A program made the position numbers and the translations under genes. Under the pieces are notes generated by a model that worked only from the letters and a program-made list of their open reading frames with translations, was not told the origin of the DNA and did no database searches. Shown piece by piece: positions 48,855-60,890 of a stretch of 64,000 nucleotides of DNA. Numbering within the stretch: the first letter of the stretch is position 1; each line of letters opens with the position of its first letter. Source of the stretch: Chalara sp. BL73 (lineage: Eukaryota; Ascomycota; Leotiomycetes; Helotiales); contig CAKJVC010000012.1 in the NCBI GenBank assembly GCA_918026815.1, positions 2,542,001 through 2,606,000 of the forward strand, in the 5' to 3' direction.

Positions 48855-49590
48855 GGATCAGCAACCACGAGAAGAAGGGTTGCAAGGGCCATCAACTTTT
48901 AGGTATATTTCGAAACGATTCGAAAGCTAATGGGCCGTGACTGGATCCAACAAACTTCCGGTTTAGCCCAAGTCACAGTGGATTCTTAGGATTGGTACAA
49001 GTTGAATGTGCGCAGAGCACCTTCACTCAAACGAGCGCCGGGATGACTTGTTGGCAAAGTCACGTCAAGAGGGGGACAGTCCTTCCGGAGAGGCGCAGGA
49101 CATTATGCTGCATGGATATTGATGTAGCTAGCAAGACTACAGGATTGCTGGAAGAGAAGGAGAATCGATGAAGTGAATGCCTTCAGTGATTGGAAGATGC
49201 ATGATGAGCTGGATTTGACTCGAAATATGACTATTTGTGTGACAAGTTGTGTATGGGAGAAAACCAAAAGCTCATAAATTGGCAATGATTTTTTCTTCGT
49301 CAGCCATGAAAAGCATCCTATAGCCGGATATCTTGTTAAGGAGAGACATAACGCACCGTCTAAGCGAAACCAACAAATCGTCGCCTTTGTCCTACCTCGC
49401 GCACTTTTCGTGATATTATAAATCGAGCGCCCTCGAGCCTCCTTTAACTTCTCACCGTATTAAACAGCCCTTCGTCAACCTCATCAAACCCTCCTGCACA
49501 GTCTAACGACAGTCATATTCCCTTTAGACAAACACAAACACAAACACAACCCTAAAAGCCTCCTTTAGATCTCCTCTTGACACATTAACC
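48855..49590. other. Intergenic, promoter of the secreted barrel protein
   Basis: Contains a TATA-like element and a long C/T/A-rich leader (about 49440-49590), the layout of a strongly expressed fungal secreted-protein gene. Confidence 0.5.
49427..49432 (+). promoter_or_regulatory. Possible TATA box
   Basis: TATAAA lies 159 bp upstream of the ATG of the secreted barrel protein and just ahead of its pyrimidine-rich leader. Position fits a core promoter; not proven. Confidence 0.4.
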
Positions 49591-50305
49591 ATGCATTTCT
49601 CCAAGCTCCTTTCTCTTGTTGGCACCTTAGCCGGTCTTTCCCTCGTCACCACTGCCCTCCCAGCCATCGATCCAAGCGTTCAAGCCGCTACCATAGACGT
49701 AGTCGCTCGCGACGACGCCACCGCCGAGGTTCTCGAGGCAGCTCAAGGCTTCTCCGCCAAGATCACCTGGTATGATCCCGACGTTGGTCTTGGATCCTGT
49801 GGTTGGCAAGGCCATTCGTATGATCACATTGTTTCTCTCCCATTTGGAGTTATGGGCGCCTCGGTAAGCTTGAAGACTCACATCGCAGGGAGGCCAGACC
49901 GTTGCTGACCACATAGCAGTCCAATGGTAATCCAAATTGTGGCCGCCAGATTACTATCAATGCGAATGGCCGTAGCATTCAAGTTACTGCTTGGGACAGT
50001 AAGTTTCCCTGATAATTTACACGCTTCATTTTCCAAAATTTGGGAGCCCAGCTTGCCAAAGCTGGATAAGGCAACATCGCACCAAGTCTCGCCACTTCAG
50101 CGATGTCGAAGTATATTTACTAACTTGCTATATCTTGTAGAGTGTTGGGGTTGCAAAGGTACCGATATTGACATTAGCCGATCGGTTTGGGATGCTTTGG
50201 GTACGTATTTCCAGTTGCCATATTACCATAGAAGATTCCTAACCATGAACAATAGGACTCAAAGACGACGTTCCTGCCAATTATGGTTCATGGCGCTGGG
50301 TTTGA
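49591..50305 (+). CDS. Small secreted double-psi beta-barrel (RlpA/barwin-like) protein
   Basis: Exons 49591-49863, 49920-49998, 50141-50200 and 50256-50305 give 153 residues. A signal peptide of about 20-25 residues (KLLSLVGTLAGLSLVTTALP) is followed by a short pro-region and the barrel domain: KITWYDPDVGLGSCGW, NPNCGRQITI, IQVTAWDKCWGCKGTDIDIS and a final SRSVWDALG-LKDDVPANYGSW. The GxCG, CG and C..C spacing and the D-x-S-x-x-x-W/F-x-x-L end fit the DPBB fold shared by expansin-like, barwin-like and some effector proteins. There is no separate carbohydrate-binding module. Whether it binds cell wall or has a host-related role cannot be told. Acceptor 2 could also be three bases earlier, adding one Gln. 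Confidence 0.9.
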
Positions 50306-50807
50306 ATGATGAAAGGATTGGTAGGTCTTGGGTTTAGGTACTGACGGTGCTTGGCATGTTTGTGATCTTTGCTAATATTCTTCAGAGCGTATTCGCGGCC
50401 TCGGCCCAGAATATCTTTCCATTGGGCGGCATTTTTGATGCCACGAAGCGTTCCATATCATCATGTCTCCTTATTGTGGCATATGTTATCGCATCTTCAT
50501 GCGGGGCTTCCAAGTTTCGTCTTGGGAGCAGTGATTTGGAGCGCGGCTGATTTCTAGGACTTCGGTGTCTCTATAGTTTCTCTAGGTTTTTTATGTAGGC
50601 TTGGATGGAAGAATATAAGCTATTGGCGGGTTTAGTTAGTAAAATCGGATGGATTTGAGCAGAATTTCCGCTTTCTCTTCTCATTCTGACGATGTGGTGT
50701 TCGCTTAAATAGGGGCTAGACATCCCACGTGACCAACATTGGCCTTGTTCTTTCTCATCATTAAGCCGGGTAGGTATCATAGTCGGCTTCGCCCAGAGCC
50801 TCAGACA
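50306..50807. other. Intergenic between convergent genes
   Basis: This holds the 3' regions of the barrel protein and the glycosyltransferase. No gene seen. Confidence 0.55.
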
Positions 50808-52313
50808 TTAATCCGGTTGTACGTTTCCTGTCAAAGAAAAAGTCTCCCACCTCATCCCCTCGCCACCCTCCGCCTTCCACTTCTCATCGTCCAACCTCAC
50901 AACACTACTCCATCCTCTGACTAACCCTCTCCAATAACATGACTCCGCAGATTCGCTCAATATCCCCTTCTCCACAAAGTCCCCTCTCTGCCGCTTCGCA
51001 ATTCCCTTAGCGATATCGTCGTTTGTCCTTAACCACTCAATTGTCGCCTCGAGATCTTCCCATTTCGGATCTACAAAGATGACATTGGCTTGTGTGGGCG
51101 GATATGACTTTGGCCAGCGTTTATTTTGCGGTGCAGAAAGACTGGGGCGGAGGAGGGTGGAAGAGAAGACGGGACGCATGAGGTGCGCCGTATGGAGGAG
51201 GTAGTTTGGCGGAGGGGTGATGAGCACGCTAGCGCAGGCTTGATGGAAGGGGAGGCGGCCGGAATATGTAACGCCCTTTCGTATCTCAGCTACTATCCAT
51301 CCATCCTCATAGGACAAAGTTGAGTTGGGAACAAAGGAAGGATAGAATGAGCATACCTCGGTATATATCACATACTTATACCCGCAAAACTCCTCAACCT
51401 CAATACTATTCCCTGCACTCCCCCCGTTATTCACCCAGTTCAGATCCTCGACATCAGCCCACGACTTTCCTTTGGTCTTCTCCAGCAACTTCGGCCGCAG
51501 ATCTGTGTTCCCCACGCTATTGAACCATGCTGTTCCCCTCCAAACCACCTTGTCCTTCTTCTCATCCCACCTCGTCTCTTCCTCAACAGTGCGGATTTTG
51601 GAGAGCGCCTGGTCAATGGGGCCGATGAAGGGAAGCGGCCAGGACCAGAAGGAGAAATGCGGCATGACCCAGTAGTTTGCTGTTCCGGACGAGAGGATGA
51701 CAGGGTCATTAGGGCGTGAGAAGGACCAGGAGTTATTGCGCGGGTAGTCGAGGATCGTGAGGGTGAATGTTGTGTCGGGGAGAGGCTCGGAAGAGGGAGT
51801 GGTTAGGATGGCGCGATGGAGAGCGTGCAGAACTGCTGTGCGCTCCTGCTTCTACTTTACATTCCGCTCCTCAAATACATTGTAGAGAACTTACAAACAA
51901 CATATCTCGGTTAGGCTTTCGCTCATGTGAGATGATATATAACTGCTTGGGCTCAACTTCTGCTTTGAAATTACGGCTTACAAAGAACCTACCTTTCCAT
52001 CTTTGATTCTTCCCTGGACGAGTCCCATGTAATCATCATTGGCCCTCTCCAGCTGGAACGGACCTCGAGACACACTTTCGTCAATTTCAGTAAATAATCC
52101 TGGGAAAGTGCTTCTACATTGCACTTCTGTCATTCCCAGATTGGCGAGCGCCTCCTTCGTAGAATGCGCTCCCCTTAATAGATCACGAAATGCCCATGGC
52201 AGCTGTGAGCCATGAAGGGGATGCGCTCCTTTAAGAACATTGTAGAGGGCAAAGATAGCAAGGAGCAAGCCGATCACCCGGAAAAGCGAGCGGCGACCTG
52301 GGGGGACCGCCAT
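50808..52313 (-). CDS. GT90/CAP10-family glycosyltransferase
   Basis: CAP10-like (GT90) enzymes are type II membrane glycosyltransferases of the secretory pathway, known for xylosyl transfer in Cryptococcus capsule and O-glucosyl transfer in animals. Exons 52313-51993, 51942-51895, 51845-51357 and 51275-50808 (introns 50, 49 and 81 bp) give 441 residues. A short cytosolic basic tail precedes one signal-anchor helix (VIGLLLAIFALYNVL, about 12-30). Family blocks: MPHFSFWSWPLP, KKDKVVWRGTAWFN, EEFCGYKYVIYTEG-VTYSGRL across intron 3, and the acceptor-loop region HLMRPVFSS. The third intron is a multiple of three, so reading through it gives an open but wrong insertion. Acceptor and donor sugars are not evident. 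Confidence 0.9.
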
Positions 52314-52657
52314 ATTCGAAGAACGTCGCGATTCGGTATGCTTGCATGTTGCGAGGCATTGCACACAAGATTCAAGGAGTCGCGAATCATGGTACCGTGT
52401 CCATGATAATATGTTCCCCGGATGCGGGGGCGAGATGTCATGGATCTTGATTGTATAGGCTAAAGTGGTGTGGACATGCAAGGAACGACAACGTCCGTCG
52501 CGAAAGCACGAGTGGAGATAAAGCATTGACTTTGACCATACCTTTTAAGAAGGAGAAAAGCATGTAGAAGTGAAAAAGCTTTATTAAAATGATAGTCCAA
52601 TAAAAACTTCTTCTTCAAGCTATGACGGCGCCTTAGGAACCCGCTGAACAGTAGTCT
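52314..52657. other. Intergenic: GT90 promoter side and 3' side of a decayed gene
   Basis: No gene seen. Confidence 0.5.
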
Positions 52658-53986
52658 TCAGGAATGGAGGCCCAACAGATCATAGTTCATGGGATATATA
52701 GCCTTCGAGTCTATAAATATTTCCCAAATATACTCCGTAGGCATATTCCCTTTGCCTTCTGCAATTACTTCACTCCAGTGATGCAGGGTCTGCTCAAGAA
52801 TCTCAATAAGCCTAGTTGCAAAAAACCTACCGAATAGCAGTGATAAGGCTTCTTCATCTCCACGTGAAGCCAGTCAGGTGCCTGAAATAGGCCCCGTCAT
52901 TGGTGTTTTGACTGACGTAAATTGAGGCAGTTTCGTCTAGTAGATCATCTCCTCTTCATGCCAATGAAGATCAGGATTATCGTATAGCATTGGCCAGCCA
53001 TGCTCGATACAAAGAAAGCCTCGAAATAGTAACTGCGCTCTTGCCTTATCCTAGAGCTTATCCCATAGGTGCTTCTCTTCGGCAAACCATCCTTCTTCCA
53101 TTAGCAGATTTGCGGCCTCGCCATCATTGCAAAAAGTGAGATGGAAAATCTCTAGCGTGGTTTTAGTTCTTGGAGTTTCAAGCATTTTTCTCATATTGCC
53201 TTCCCGATATATGCCTTTCCATGAAAGACTGTGTGCGTTAGAACTATATCCCAGAAAACATGCAGTAAAACATAGATGACGAAGGGCCGATGCATGTTCT
53301 ATAATAACCGTGGCTGTGGCAAGAAAGTTGTCAGTGTACTTGTACATTACTTGTCCGTGTATATAGTTTGCGTAGCAAGGCGGTTGGGTTCTCCTGCACT
53401 GATGTAGTTTGAAAAGACTACTTACCAGCAATTCGTTGGGAGTTTTGAAGCCTTTTGGTCGGAGACTCGTCAGCTTGGGCCAGAAATTATTGATCAACGT
53501 GGACTGGCATAGCCCCTAAAGCTATCCTTCCGATAGGAGAACTGAAATGGTGAGCGGCTAAGATACCAAGTGTGTATAAGGTGCAGGCTGTTTGGCGATC
53601 CTGGTAGTGCCTATCAAATGTAGATTGCCCAAATTTCGTGCATTAGCACCGCTGTTTGTGGGAAAGGACAACGCTTTGAGAAGGTGCTTAAAGAATCCAC
53701 GCGAGGAAGGAAAGAGAGTAGCTCAGCCAATATGACGATCAAAGTTTTCACAGGAAGGATCTTGGAGTTCCTCTATCTTGCTCCCCACTAACGCTTGCTG
53801 AGATCTGCTCAGCTCTTCTTCTTTCAAAGCCTCCAATGTCATGCCCGTTCTATGCTCTTTTTCTAAATCCGTCCTACGCAGCTCTCTCATATAGGACTCT
53901 GTAGATGCGGACTTATAACGGGCATCTTTGCTAAGATTATATCCAGACCTGAAGGAAAATAGCATAGCAGAATAAGACGTATCCAT
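52658..53986 (-). pseudogene. Decayed gene: one reading frame of 443 codons with scattered stops
   Basis: From ATG 53986 to the TGA at 52658-52660 a single - strand frame stays protein-like throughout, with no frameshift, but is cut by stops at 53723-53725 (TGA), 53051-53053 (TAG), 52937-52939 (TAG) and 52874-52876 (TGA). Further TAGs fall inside a plausible 51 bp intron (53516-53566). Protein-like segments flank each stop, for example EEKHLWDKL before and DKARAQLLFRGFLC after 53051, and GRFFATRLIEILEQTLHHW downstream of 52874. Each exonic stop could come from Gln or Arg codons by one C-to-T change. I do not recognise the family. The first 88 codons (charged, helical) are still open and might be expressed. 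Confidence 0.6.
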
Positions 53987-54616
53987 GCTCGAAATGCGAG
54001 CCTCAGATTAGATGCGTCTTCTAAGGGCAAGAAGCTAATGATTGTGGATTTACATTCCTCAAGATTTCGAGAAAGGAAATCTTTGGGTACATGGTCCAGG
54101 CTCTGCGTTCTGAGGTGCGCTCAGTGTGTCAAATTATGTTGTACAATGCCTTCAATGATTACAATAAATGGCCGTTTTTGGAGAGGTAGCAACAGCTTCA
54201 AATTGATAAATTGCAAAAAACCTGGAAGTGATAGTCACAGTAACACAAGAGATGCATGCTTCGGTTGGATTGTTGGGCTCTTGGGTAGATAATGCCACAA
54301 CAGTTGAAAGCGAGGCAGACTCGTTCTTCCGCTCTAGACTTTTTGCCGCTTTAGATGTAATGGATTTTCAAGTCTACACGTTATTTTGAGGTGCTTGCAG
54401 GAATAGTCCCCCGGCGCGTCAAGCTTGCGAGTTTCACTACAGCTAGAGACGCGAAATCTCGTGACCGATGAGTGATAATGAGTCTGGCCTCCAAAATAAA
54501 TTTAAGCGCGCCACAGGCATGGTGGGAAGAAAAGACTCCAATTTTTTCATGTCAGACTTCACCTTCGCACGACCAACACATCCATAACTTAGTTGAACCC
54601 CCACCAGACATTCAAG
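53987..54616. other. Intergenic
   Basis: Short frames only; holds the promoter of the small zinc-finger gene. Confidence 0.5.
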
Positions 54617-54983
54617 ATGCCCGTCTCCAAGAAAATGGCGGCAAGTCTTCTTCGCTCTCCACTGTTATCCGCACCTCACGCACTAACCGCTCCTCCAGAT
54701 CAAGCGCGAACAGAAGAAGGCCGACGCAGCTGGCACACGCGCGCCCGTCAAGGCGAATGGTCTCCCAGTGAAGCCGCCCAAGCCAACATCCATCGTACGT
54801 TGTACTGCCCAGCGGCGCCGGAGAATTCGGCGCGCACCGCTAATGACCGGTGCGACCTAGTGCGCGTTCTGCAAAAAGGAGATTGTGAATACGAACCTGA
54901 AGCAGCTGGAGGTGCATGCGTCGACGCACGATTCCAAGAACTGGCCGAAGGAGAAGTGCTGGCCGAATGACTTCAAGGCGTGA
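54617..54983 (+). CDS. Small C2H2-like zinc-finger protein with a GC-AG intron
   Basis: Exons 54617-54640, 54699-54794 and 54861-54983 give only 80 residues. Exon 1 encodes MPVSKKMA, exon 2 a basic segment beginning IKREQKKADAAGTRA, and exon 3 a compact zinc finger, CAFCKKEIVNTNLKQLEVH followed by HDSKNWPKEKCW (Cys-x2-Cys and two His). This matches the small eukaryotic 4F5/At2g23090-like finger proteins of unknown function. Intron 1 (58 bp) starts with GCAAGT, the consensus of the rare GC-AG class, and has a CACTAAC branch site; no GT donor there gives the right frame. Intron 2 is 66 bp, GT-AG. Intron-retaining frames across this locus do not show the finger. Confidence 0.85.
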
Positions 54984-55872
54984 GATGAATCTAGGGGGAA
55001 AGATGCGCCGGATGATGTGGTTATAAAGGGATATGCTGTCATTGTGGAATGGAGGCTTGATGAACGGCCTTGGGATCCTTATTAGGGCGAGCGGCGACCT
55101 AGCACAATGCTTTCCGCGACCAACGTTCGGTTGTGGAGGTTGGTGGTATAAGAGAAATGCATACTACTCTTCACAAAAGACTAATTTGGGTGTGGATTTC
55201 TCTGTGAATGCACAATCTGCAGAGTTCTGCTTCTATCCATATCTTTTCTTGTATTTTAAGCTGGTATAGGTAGATTTCTAAACTAATCACAAACTGGAGG
55301 AGTAGTGAAGAAATGGAGGAAAGAAAAGAACTTCAGAAACAGAACATATATTGGACTACTCGATTTATCGATTACTCCATGACTCTCGTCTCTTGCCCCG
55401 GTCCCATATCGATCCCGTCTGAAGCACAGCTAGATGCTGCAGTATAAATACATATATCCATGCCAAAGTAAGTGAAAGGTGTTACCCTTCCTAATGCTAA
55501 GCCCTTGACGGGCCTTAAAGTAGAGATCTTGAGTCCTCCGCTCATTTCTGTTCCGCAACGCCTAAGTCCATCCAAATCGACTGTACCATAACCCGAGAGA
55601 AAGAGTGTTATGCGTGTACAATCCGAACCCATCTGAATAATGCCAGCTATGCAAACATCGCCACCGTTCAAGTATTTCTACCCGTCTTCTTGGCTCAGCT
55701 CTACGAATTGTTCTTCAATATCGATCGAGCATAGGTTTTTGGACGCTGAAATCGTAAATAATGAGGTGAATCGCATTGATCTCGGAAGATATGAGAGCAG
55801 CGCCAATGTAGTATGCTTTTTTCTTGTCTTTCATCCTCGTTCTCTCAATGTGATGAGATTTAATGATCCACA
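54984..55872. other. Intergenic, convergent 3' regions
   Basis: A - strand open frame at 55372-55671 (99 residues, Cys- and Gly-containing, RCGTEMSGGLKISTL) has no recognised family or splice context; not called. Confidence 0.45.
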
Positions 55873-57637
55873 CTATACGCTCTGAGCATGTCCAGAAGTA
55901 TATGTGGGACTGCCGATAAGTCCTTGGCTGTTGCGCTTGTTTCGGCTCTTCTTCATTTGACTCTTTAGTGCATTTGAGTCAAGAGGTTTGAGAAGCTCGA
56001 AGCTACACAGAAGCTCAGTTGAAACACTCATGACTGCACCGTAATTGTCGAACTCCCCACAGTAATTGGGTGCAGAGAAAACTGTGACAAGTATTCGGTC
56101 CTCAAAGAACTCATAGCCGTCCTCTACAACCATATGTGCACGACAGACAAGATCGAAGTCGTGCCTGGCTAAGAATTGGGTGATAACATTCTTTCCGAAA
56201 GAGTAACTGACCCCTCTCTCACTAGTTTCCCAATCCTTTTCTTGATCTGCAGGATCAGCCCAAAGCAAATCGTTCAATAAGCCAAAGTCAGGCACATCAG
56301 TGGGTCTCGCGATATGTCTGATGTCATCCATATGGGCTAGCGCTGGTGATAGACCACCATGCACGCAGAAAATCTTCCCAGCAACAATGGCAGCAATTGG
56401 GAGCTTCTAAGATTAGTATAATTCTGGGAACAGAGAGAGGATTTTAACTGACGCAGTTGAAAGTGTCGATAAAAGTCTTCCAAATCTTGACATTGCACCT
56501 CCGCTTGCATTCATCGTAGAACCCATATACGCGAGTGACATTTGCGCACTCGTGATTACCTCTCAAGAGAAAGAAGTTTTCTGGGAATTTGATCTTATAG
56601 CACATGAGAAGTAGAATAGTCTCGAGGGAGTGCTTTCCACGATCGACGTAATCACCAAGGAATAGAAAGTTGGAGTTTGGTGGAAAACCACACATCTCGA
56701 ACATCCGGATTAAATCAGAATATTGCCCATGAATGTCCCCCACGATCTTGACAGGAGCCTCTAACTCAATGAGGGGCGGTTGGTCTAGAAAGATTTCCCG
56801 GACGCGGGAGCAAATGGAGCTTATTTCTGCATTTCGCAGGCATACTCCTTTGGTGCTTTTCCCTGCATAGCCTGCGTCTAAAAGCCTCTTGATATAGTCG
56901 TCAACATCAGACTCCTTCAATTTACCCATAGCCATGTCTTGGGCGGTAGCAACAGCACCATCATCCATTCCAGGAGCAGCTGTAAGGGCTTCAGTCTGGA
57001 TCGGATTTATCATGTCATCCCTCTTAACTAAAATAGATTGACCAGCGCGTTGTAGGTGTGTCATTGTGTTGAGTCCTCCAGACGGAGGTTGATCTGAGAC
57101 GTGGTCAACCTCGCCACTTCGCTGCGCAGAAACAATATCATGGTGGCCGTGTCCCACAGAAGCGGACTGTATCGGGGATGGCGGAGGTTGAGGATCCTGG
57201 AGTGGTGAAAGAGGGTCTTCAGATGTGTCGTTCGAGGGTGATGATGCGCCAGCAGATCTAATATGGAGCAAATTAGTACGAGTTGCACAGTATTCCTCCT
57301 GCCAGATGAGTTAGGCTGACCTTGAACTTTTGCCAGACTTCACTGATGCTGAATCTGACTTATCAACTTCTCCGTTCAAGCCAGCTGTCGATCCTCTCGG
57401 ACTGTCTGTCTTCGCTCCTGGTATTTTATTACGTAGCGCGCCTCTAAAAGACCTATTCGACTCTTTCGTGTCTGCTTTGCTGAAAGATGGATAAGATGAG
57501 AGATCTGCTCCTGCTGCTAAGGATGTCTGTGAGGTGCCTGAAGCCAAATTAGGACCAGCACTACAGAAAGAAGGAGTTTTTGACGTACTACCCTTGGGAG
57601 TCGATGCCCCACTGCCTTTCGAATTCTGATTGCCCAT
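55873..57637 (-). CDS. PPZ1: PPZ-type serine/threonine protein phosphatase
   Basis: PPZ phosphatases are fungus-specific PP1 relatives controlling ion balance, cell integrity and cell cycle. Exons 57637-57321, 57257-56453 and 56403-55873 give 550 residues. The start [10 protein letters not shown] is an N-myristoylation signal (Gly2), supporting this ATG over the one four codons upstream. The N-terminal 220 residues are Ser/Pro rich and disordered. The catalytic domain holds all metal-site motifs: GDIHGQ (near 279), GDYVDRG (near 307) and RGNHE (near 338), then HGGLSP, SFGKNVI and [11 protein letters not shown]. Exon 3 can begin at either of two AGs (TTAGAAG); the later one gives the family-typical FNCLPIAAIV. 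Confidence 0.96.
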
Positions 57638-60600
57638 CTTAGCTTTCAAGATGCAACCAGATTTTTAAATATGTTTTACTATCTGTTGAATATAGAATTC
57701 ATAGAAAACTGGTTTTAACAGAGGGCTTTCGCTTCTATCGTGATTGTGACTGGCGTTACGCCCGCCTTGCCGGAGATATGACCTAAGCCCGAATGTTTCG
57801 TTGAGTATTCACCGGTTGTCCATATATTGTGCTTCCAGGCGCCTTAGGGTGTTCTCCAGTCAAAGGCGATAATTAGAAAGGTTGTTGAATAGTGGGTTGT
57901 GTGTAAGTCGACTGCGGCAACGTGAATAAGCCGAAGGAGTCGGTGCCTGCAGATGCAGTGCTGTTTATTGTCAGCAAATTTAGGATCACTATATAGAGAG
58001 AGAATCCAAATTTATATCAGAGAGGTATTCGGCTGGAGATTGACTGTTCATAGCACGCAGTGCGTTGCCCAGTGACATTCACTGATAACAAGCGGAGAGA
58101 ATAAACCTTAAAATGAGACTAACTAGAGAGGGATCGCGAGAGCAGGCTCGACGTCGATATTGGCAGTATAGAAAGAACGTCGTAGAGTCTGCAACTTTGG
58201 CTCTATGGGTTCGTTGGGCCTTACTGAAAGGCTGTATCTGTAATATGCTGGAGATCCAGATGTGGGGGTGGGTTCAACGTCAATGATTCTATCGCGAGTT
58301 GAGGGTTGATTCAGCCTCTCGGGTCGCCTGCCGCCGCTTCTGAAAGGTACCGCAAGCTCAATTACTCTGTGGATTGGAAGAGCGTCTTTGTTCCAGCGCT
58401 CGTGGTCGGGAGGAGTGCAGAGATGCTTCCTTCTTGTCTATAAGGCTGATTATGTTTCGTCCTTGATTTCAGGCACAGGGTGTTGGTGTTCTTTGACAGT
58501 TGAGGTGAACCTGGCTCGCTGGAATCGATGGTTCCAGGCCCTAAAATAAAAGCGGTTCTTGGCGACAGGGTGTTGACGAGCTTCTTGTCCACCTGAGCCA
58601 GCAATCCGCAACCTGCCCACTCGAAAAAGGACCATACTCAGCTTTATCTAGCAAACATCATGCGAAATCCTTTGGCAAACCCTTATTTTGAAGACCAGAA
58701 ATGGATTCCACTGACAGACTATAGCTGACGTGGTATTCAAAATGTGATGATAGCATTATGTCATCAATAATTGCCATTTCTCTTATTCCTTATGATAACA
58801 GAGTTGGAAAGAACACAAAAACTTCTAACACCGAACTATTTCTCCCCTGCAAACCAGCGCTTAACCTTTGACCTTCGCTGATGGATATGAACCTGGGTTT
58901 ACATATCCTGGGTTTTCGAGTTTGAAATACGCTCATTATCTAAGCAATGGTACAAATAGTCATGGAACTTCGGGAACAAGAAAACAATGAAATCTCAGAT
59001 AACAATAATGATTGCAAGTGCTTTACTGCCTCAGTACTGTTTCTGGAGGCCTGTAGATGGTTCATCAACGAAAGATGGTCAGGTTATGGCTGAGATGTGC
59101 GATTCTAAAAAAGTAACTTCACAGGACTTTGCGTGGCTTGTTGGTCTCTTACCATATGAGAATGTATCCGATGTTAATCATAACAATATGAATCTTTATC
59201 CTTGAGGGTCAGGTTTGAAGGCTATGGAGCCTGTATAGTCGTTATTTTAGGACTCGGAGACTCTGAAGCAAAATTTCGGAATATCTCCTGTGAACAGCTC
59301 TGAACCTATGTGGTCTGAATATGGATGTCCCCTTCATCGTATCACTATCTTCATTTAATTTCTTCATAGCCCTTAACTCTATAAATTATCTGTATGCTTC
59401 ACTTTGTTTGCCGTTAAACTATAGATGTTAGTCTCTAGTTGACTGCCACACAGTTGGGGAAATAAATACAAACTCTTCTGAAAGTCCATAGTCTTCCTAT
59501 GCTGGTCATATGTCACGTGGTTGACCATTGACTGGATATCGACCACAAGTCCCTGATCCTCTTCTCCAAAAGGATTGTATACCTCAACGAGCCCTGCACT
59601 CTGGCTAAAGACTCTAGGCCTCATGGAATACCTACTCTGCTTTATGTTACTAGGGATATGACGCGACATCCAGCTGATGACAATATGAGCATGCCTTGAT
59701 TGCAAAGTAGCTCTCCAGTCCAACGAAAACAATAACATACGACGACCCAAAGATTGTACCATAGTTGGCCCGCAAAAAGTGAGATCTTATCAATAATGCT
59801 GGTCGGCCGACCACTTTGGTCGTCGTTGACCCATTACTCCGCCCGCCCCGCCACGACAGTAACACATGGAGAGCCCCATTATTACTACTCAGTGCAGAAG
59901 AGTAGCAAGGCAATTTCAGCAACCAAATATTCCAATAGATAAAAGGGAAAATTGAGTAGAAATACAAGCATAGCACTTCTTAATATCATATGCTTGAGGC
60001 TCGGGATTGCCGACTTAATGAATAATTGATCATTTCTTTTCCGAGCATCTTTCTAGTTCTGACTTAGGACGAGCCGAATAGATGAAACGCCTAGCACCCC
60101 ACACCGGAACTTTGCTTCCCCTTCGTCATGCGACGCAGATGGATGCGTAATCTCAGCCTCCCTAGGTGTAGTAGTTGTTGTTGTTGTTGCGTGGGCTTTC
60201 GTCTGACAGGCCTGACGATCACTCACTTCGCCAATCCGCCGAATCATGTTATCAGTTGGAGGTTAGAAGAGTCTTGCTGGGAGGGCGAAGTTTGCTATTA
60301 TTAGGTGCCACAAAGGGAGCTAAGCGAACCATTTTGGTGGTCCCGAAGCTAGTCTGAATATGGTAACACTCTGGCTGAATCTCGTGTACGAGGCAAACTT
60401 TGAAGTGTGATTCCTTTTTGTTGTTCTCTTTGATGAATTGAATTGTCAATCACAACATCGCACAGTAATGGATGTATAAGCCGGCATCCTACCGCTCATA
60501 AATTTACCCTTTCTTTTTTTGGGCGAAAGGATTGTGCTGAGTCTATCTTGTGCAATCCGTTTGGATTCCCTCTTTCTGCTGGGTGTTGGTCCCGAAAAGG

Positions 60601-60890
60601 TTCGTCACCACAGCCACCGCATACACCTACAACCCTGCTTGGGCCGCATTTTAGTGGTTGTCCAGGGCTGATCGCCCGGGTTTGCTGACTGCGCCATCTC
60701 CTGACGGGAAGAGCGTACATAAACACGAAACTCCTCCTGCAAAATCCTTATTTTCCACCACCCTTTTAATTCATCGCATCCTCCGACCTTCGTTAGAATA
60801 ATCCAGCAACTTCTTGCTATCAACTACCACGCTCGCTCGACACCCATACCATCAAAAGCAACATTTGGAATTCGCATCACAACTATCACA
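57638..60890. other. Gene-poor stretch, 3.2 kb
   Basis: I find no gene with family resemblance. Short frames occur at 58362-58635 (-), 58987-59205 (+) and 59379-59762 (-); the last (SAGLVEVYNPFGEEDQGLVV) looks somewhat protein-like but has no partner exons that I can justify. The final 400 bp before the SUR7-family ATG are the likely promoter and leader of that gene. Confidence 0.45.
60169..60189 (+). repeat. Short GTA/GTT trinucleotide repeat
   Basis: A simple run of about seven trinucleotide units (GTA GTA GTT repeated) in non-coding DNA. Confidence 0.7.

Noticed and set aside
53413..53444. A GT-AG intron of 32 bp in the decayed gene
   Set aside because: Too short for a spliceosomal intron, and removing it would break the frame that is otherwise continuous.
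59379..59976. Possible gene or pseudogene on the - strand
   Set aside because: Two overlapping frames look partly protein-like, but they cannot be joined by a justified splice and match nothing I recognise.
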